This document shows, piece after piece, positions 52,914 to 55,896 of a stretch of DNA of 55,896 bases. Position numbers and translations under genes: made by a program. The notes under the pieces were generated by a model that saw only the letters and a list, made by a program, of their open reading frames with translations, did no database searches and was not told where the DNA came from. Origin of the DNA: an uncultured Paenibacillus sp. (GTDB lineage: Bacteria > Bacillota > Bacilli > Paenibacillales > Paenibacillaceae); contig CAKMKL010000239.1 in NCBI GenBank assembly GCA_927443375.1, forward strand, positions 1 through 55,896, in the 5' to 3' direction. The number at the start of each line of letters is the position of its first letter. The stretch's first letter is position 1.

Positions 52914-53870
52914 ATGAAAGATTCCGGTTCACCCGGCGGAATTCCCGCTGCTGCGGGCGGTTCCGGCCTCACCGCGCAAGCGGTAGATGCTATTGAGGAT
53001 CTGTCCGGCGTGCATCCCGGCTACCGCCGTGCGCATGCCAAGGGGATCTGCTGCCGGGCGGTCTTCCGCCCGAATGGACTCGCTGCCCCTTTCACTACTG
53101 CCCCACATCTTCAGGAGCAGGAGGTTGAGGCGGTTGTCCGTTTCTCCGGCAGCTCTACCGATCCGGCGCTGGCTGATCTCCTCTCCCCGGCCAAAGGGAT
53201 GGCCGTGCAGTTCAGCTTGCCGGATGGCAGCATTACGAATTTGGCGGGGGTGACGCTGCCGGTTTTTTTCGCCCGCACCCCTGAATCCTTTGTTGACATT
53301 GTTCGTTCCGTGCACCGGGCACGCGCAGGCAACCTGGGCCCGCTGGAGCTGATCAAGGAGATTTCGGCCCATTTCACCGAGAGTAAGTCCAGCTTCCTTG
53401 CCCTCAAAAAGCTGCAGCCGCCGGCCAGCTATGCCGAGTCTCATTATTACTGCATTCATACTTACTTCTTCGTGGATACTGAGGGGAACAAGCGGCCGGT
53501 GAAATTCGAATGGAGCCCGGTTACCGGAGTCCGTGCCCTGTCCCTGGAGGACGCCTCACAGCAGCCGGACCATTATCTGGAGGACGAGCTGGCGCTGCGC
53601 CTGCAGGATGAGTCCCCCGTGTTTCAGCTGGCCGTTATTATTGGCGAGGAGGATGATCCCACGGATGATCCGACCCATGCCTGGCCCGATGAGCGGAGAC
53701 GGATCGAAATCGGGAGCCTGCACCTTACAGAAATTATTGACGAGCCGGAAGGGCTGCTGATGGACCCGGCTGAGGTTCCGGCCGGCATAGCCTTGTCTGA
53801 GGATCCTATCCTTCATTTCCGCCACAGCGCCTACGGGGAATCCTTCCGCAGGCGGCGTGAAGAACACTAA
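52914..53870 (+). CDS. Catalase-like heme protein (SrpA/mini-catalase type)
   Basis: A 318-residue protein of the small catalase family: GVHPGYRRAHAKGICCRAVF with the distal His, VVRFSGSSTDPA, FFARTPESFVDIVR and the late RHSAYGESFRRRR with the proximal Tyr. It lacks the large catalase C-domains. ATG 52914 has AGGAGGT 9 nt upstream. Its peroxidase or catalase role is inferred. The DagK gene follows within 27 nt. Confidence 0.86.
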   Translation: MKDSGSPGGIPAAAGGSGLTAQAVDAIEDLSGVHPGYRRAHAKGICCRAVFRPNGLAAPFTTAPHLQEQEVEAVVRFSGSSTDPALADLLSPAKGMAVQFSLPDGSITNLAGVTLPVFFARTPESFVDIVRSVHRARAGNLGPLELIKEISAHFTESKSSFLALKKLQPPASYAESHYYCIHTYFFVDTEGNKRPVKFEWSPVTGVRALSLEDASQQPDHYLEDELALRLQDESPVFQLAVIIGEEDDPTDDPTHAWPDERRRIEIGSLHLTEIIDEPEGLLMDPAEVPAGIALSEDPILHFRHSAYGESFRRRREEH

Positions 53871-53897
53871 CCTGAGCACGAGAGGACGAGGTTTCCG

Positions 53898-54785
53898 ATG
53901 GAACAAGCAATGATTATTATCAATCCTACTTCCGGCAAAGAAGAGGGACCCGCATATATCACCATGGTGGAAGAGGTTTTGACTGCTCAGGGGTACGAAA
54001 TTACCCTTAATGAGACGCAAAAAGCGGGGGATGCAACGTCATTCTGTATCGCGGCATGTGAAGAAGGCTATGAACTGGTGGTTTCGATCGGTGGGGATGG
54101 TACACTGCATGAGGTAATCAACGGGCTGGGCGGCCAGCCGCACCGCCCGAAGCTGGGGATTATCCCGCTTGGAACAGTTAATGACTTCGCCCGGGCCATC
54201 GGGCTTCCCCTGGTTCCGGAGGAAGCGATTAGGGCGCTCGCCTCCTCCAGCACCCGCGCAGTGGATGCCGGCCGGTTAAATGACCGCTTATTTATCAATG
54301 TGGTGGCCGCCGGAGCTATTGCTGAATCTGTTTCTTCTGTATCTTCGGAGGATAAGTCGAAGCTGGGGGCACTGGCTTATTTCAAGGAGGGGATTAAGGA
54401 GCTGAGCGGCAATACCGCTCATCACCTGAGCATTACCCATGACGGGGAAGTATGGGAAGGGGACTCCCCGCTGTTTATTGCCGCATTAACGAATTCTGTC
54501 GGCGGATTTGAGCGGCTGGCACCCGGTGCCGCTGTTGACGACGGCCTGATCCACTGCTTTATCCTCAAAGACCTCACGATTCTGAGTACCCTGACCGCAA
54601 GCATCTCTCTCCTGCTCGGCAATCTTAGTAATCATAAGGATGTTATTTACTTTACGGCGCGCAGCGTAACGGTCCAGTCATCCGACTCCATGCGGACCAA
54701 TGTTGACGGCGAAGAGGGACCGGCGCTGCCGATCCGGCTTAGTGTGCTTCCCCATTATATCGAGGTCATCGTACCGGAGCCCTAA
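53898..54785 (+). CDS. Diacylglycerol-kinase-family lipid kinase (DagK/YegS-like)
   Basis: A 295-residue lipid kinase: IIINPTSGKEEG and the GGDGTLHEVINGL nucleotide loop, GIIPLGTVNDFARAIGLP, then the metal region DDGLIHCFILKDL and TNVDGEEG. It phosphorylates diacylglycerol or similar lipids at the membrane. ATG after GAGAGGACGAGG. Probable small operon with the catalase-like gene. Confidence 0.92.
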   Translation: MEQAMIIINPTSGKEEGPAYITMVEEVLTAQGYEITLNETQKAGDATSFCIAACEEGYELVVSIGGDGTLHEVINGLGGQPHRPKLGIIPLGTVNDFARAIGLPLVPEEAIRALASSSTRAVDAGRLNDRLFINVVAAGAIAESVSSVSSEDKSKLGALAYFKEGIKELSGNTAHHLSITHDGEVWEGDSPLFIAALTNSVGGFERLAPGAAVDDGLIHCFILKDLTILSTLTASISLLLGNLSNHKDVIYFTARSVTVQSSDSMRTNVDGEEGPALPIRLSVLPHYIEVIVPEP

Positions 54786-54805
54786 TCCTCCGGATTGCCA
54801 AGTAT

Positions 54806-55279
54806 TCAGGCTAAGTGACTCCGCAGCTTGCGGATATAGACGATCTGACCGATATGATAAGCATTATGTGTCGCTGCATTGCTGATGATCTCCCACCACC
54901 GGGCCGGCTCAGGGAAGCCGGTCACCTGTGCTTCCAGGCTGTCTTCCGCAAGGATGGCCTGCCATCGCAGCAGCACCTCCAGCAGAGCTGTGCTCAACTC
55001 ACTGTATGAGGAGTTCTCGGGCAGGATAAAGCTGGCGTTGTTGTCTCCGATCGGCGGCACCGCATCTACATGGCCTTCGGTATACCGGATCTGCCAGGTT
55101 TCATTCCAATACCGCAAATGCTGCGTCAGCTCGGCAATACTGTTACTGTCATCTCCCGGCTTCCAAAAGGCCTCCTCTTCCGTAATCCCCTGAACCGCCT
55201 GCATGAACGGCAGGTGCCAGCTGGGATCATTGGCACCCGCTAGCAATTGGTTGGCCAGTACCTCTTTGGCATGAACCAT
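54806..55279 (-). CDS. DinB-family putative metal-dependent protein
   Basis: A 157-residue four-helix DinB/YfiT-like protein: QLLAGANDPSWHLPF, ELTQHLRYWNETWQ (His) and THNAYHIGQIVYIRK (two His) form the usual metal triad. Members include thiol-S-transferases. ATG 55279 is chosen because GGAGGAG lies about 8 nt upstream, inside the end of the previous gene; so the two are coupled. Confidence 0.88.
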   Translation of the reverse strand: MVHAKEVLANQLLAGANDPSWHLPFMQAVQGITEEEAFWKPGDDSNSIAELTQHLRYWNETWQIRYTEGHVDAVPPIGDNNASFILPENSSYSELSTALLEVLLRWQAILAEDSLEAQVTGFPEPARWWEIISNAATHNAYHIGQIVYIRKLRSHLA

Positions 55280-55284
55280 GGTTC

Positions 55285-55800
55285 TCACTCCTCCGGCTTA
55301 TATTCACTTAATTTCCCTTGATAGATTAATTCCAGCCTTCCGCTCTGGCGGAAATCATCCGGCGTCACGAGCGCAGGCAGCTTATTCCACAGCTTAATTC
55401 CGGAACGGTCCAGTATTTCTGCAACGAATTGCGAGCAAAAGTAAGAGTTGCTGAATTCAACCGGCTCTTTCAGCGCGATGCCGATTACACCGAGAATGTT
55501 GTACAGGTACTTCTGCTGGCTGCGGATAAAAATATGCAGGACCCGCTTCATTTTCTCCACTTCACGTTCTGTGACTTGAAGCTTATAGATGACACAGGTC
55601 GTATTCGGATATTTGCTGTAGGTGCCTGTCTGAATATCCTCCTTCACAAAGCCCCCGTTCAGGGGATTGCTGGGATGCTTTCTCCCGAAGCTGTACATCT
55701 CTGACAGATCACGGGTAAAAGAGATTGAGGCATGATTATACGGGGCCTTCGTATAGCCCTGAATGAGCCGGGTAAACAGTGTACCTGTATTCGTAAGCAA
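55285..55800 (-). CDS. NlpC/P60-like (permuted papain) protein, uncertain N-terminus
   Basis: At least 171 residues of the YiiX/YebB-like papain fold: YNHASISFTRDLSEMYSFGR (catalytic His) and SNSYFCSQFVAEILDRSGI (catalytic Cys). The TTG at 55800 lacks a close ribosome binding site and starts within the conserved LLTNTGTLFTRLI segment. A GTG at 55818 in another frame gives the expected leading residues (VINRSLF), so a one-base frameshift between 55801 and 55808 is likely, or a non-standard start is used. It is coupled to the DinB gene. Confidence 0.75.
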   Translation of the reverse strand: MLTNTGTLFTRLIQGYTKAPYNHASISFTRDLSEMYSFGRKHPSNPLNGGFVKEDIQTGTYSKYPNTTCVIYKLQVTEREVEKMKRVLHIFIRSQQKYLYNILGVIGIALKEPVEFSNSYFCSQFVAEILDRSGIKLWNKLPALVTPDDFRQSGRLELIYQGKLSEYKPEE

Positions 55801-55896
55801 AATAAAGACCGATTAATCACCTGTCATTTCCGTAAAAATAGATTCGTTGTTTCATACTATACCGGCCTTTCTTTCATAGGTAATGATAGCACTTTG

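Overview
The window reads as a low-to-medium GC Firmicute chromosome, most likely Paenibacillus. Support comes from strong AGGAGG-type ribosome binding sites, frequent GTG/TTG starts, S-layer homology (SLH) domains, a collagen-like surface protein, GreA, RlmN, an EcsC-like protein and many AraC/MarR/TetR/MerR one-component regulators. The assignment rests on gene content and protein style only; no database search was possible. There are no rRNA or tRNA genes and no CRISPR array.

Layout. 559-4932: two hybrid histidine kinases, one membrane-bound with three C-terminal receivers and one soluble with an N-terminal receiver. 5039-12250 (minus strand): an SLH remnant, an AraC regulator and a galactan-uptake operon of GanSPQ type (binding lipoprotein, two permeases, cytosolic GH53 galactanase, secreted GH53 galactanase). 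The secreted galactanase and the GanP permease both carry internal deletions, so the pathway looks broken. 12513-16777: AEC transporter, SDR remnant, greA, and a divergent MFS pump/MarR pair with palindromic operators. 16887-18819: an ATP-grasp ligase that appears to start at ATT, plus an esterase. 18888-24973: housekeeping genes (rlmN, polysaccharide deacetylase, coiled-coil protein, GIY-YIG protein) and a TetR/NAD-epimerase pair sharing three copies of one operator. 25071-25778: remnants of a bacterial nitric oxide synthase and a SunI/YnzG-like gene. 25840-36016: GH1 glycosidase, ABM monooxygenase, collagen-like protein, EcsC, a large transporter, hydrolase, M23 lipoprotein and an OmpR-type two-component system. 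36133-39082: FMN/FAD lipoprotein driven by a textbook MerR promoter (19-bp spacer) next to its probable MerR regulator.

40372-47834 is the most unusual part. It is an AT-rich island with a radical-SAM/SPASM gene, an ABC-2 exporter (one ATPase, two permeases), an S41-type protease, a small zinc-ribbon protein and a divergently transcribed AgrC/AgrA-like two-component system. The organisation resembles a RiPP (modified peptide) biosynthesis, export and quorum-sensing locus. The radical-SAM gene is disrupted three times: the first cluster cysteine is Phe, there is an internal deletion with frame change, and an IS605-type tnpB element sits in its 3' end. The cut-off C-terminus survives beyond the element and still overlaps the ABC ATPase start. 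No precursor peptide could be identified.

47886-55800: NmrA-like reductase, NudC, flavodoxin-fold oxidoreductase with MarR regulator and operators, SLH-GH18 glycosidase, catalase-like protein, diacylglycerol-kinase family protein, DinB protein and a NlpC/P60-like protein. A recurring theme is gene decay: at least seven genes are truncated, frameshifted or missing roughly 240-300 bp.
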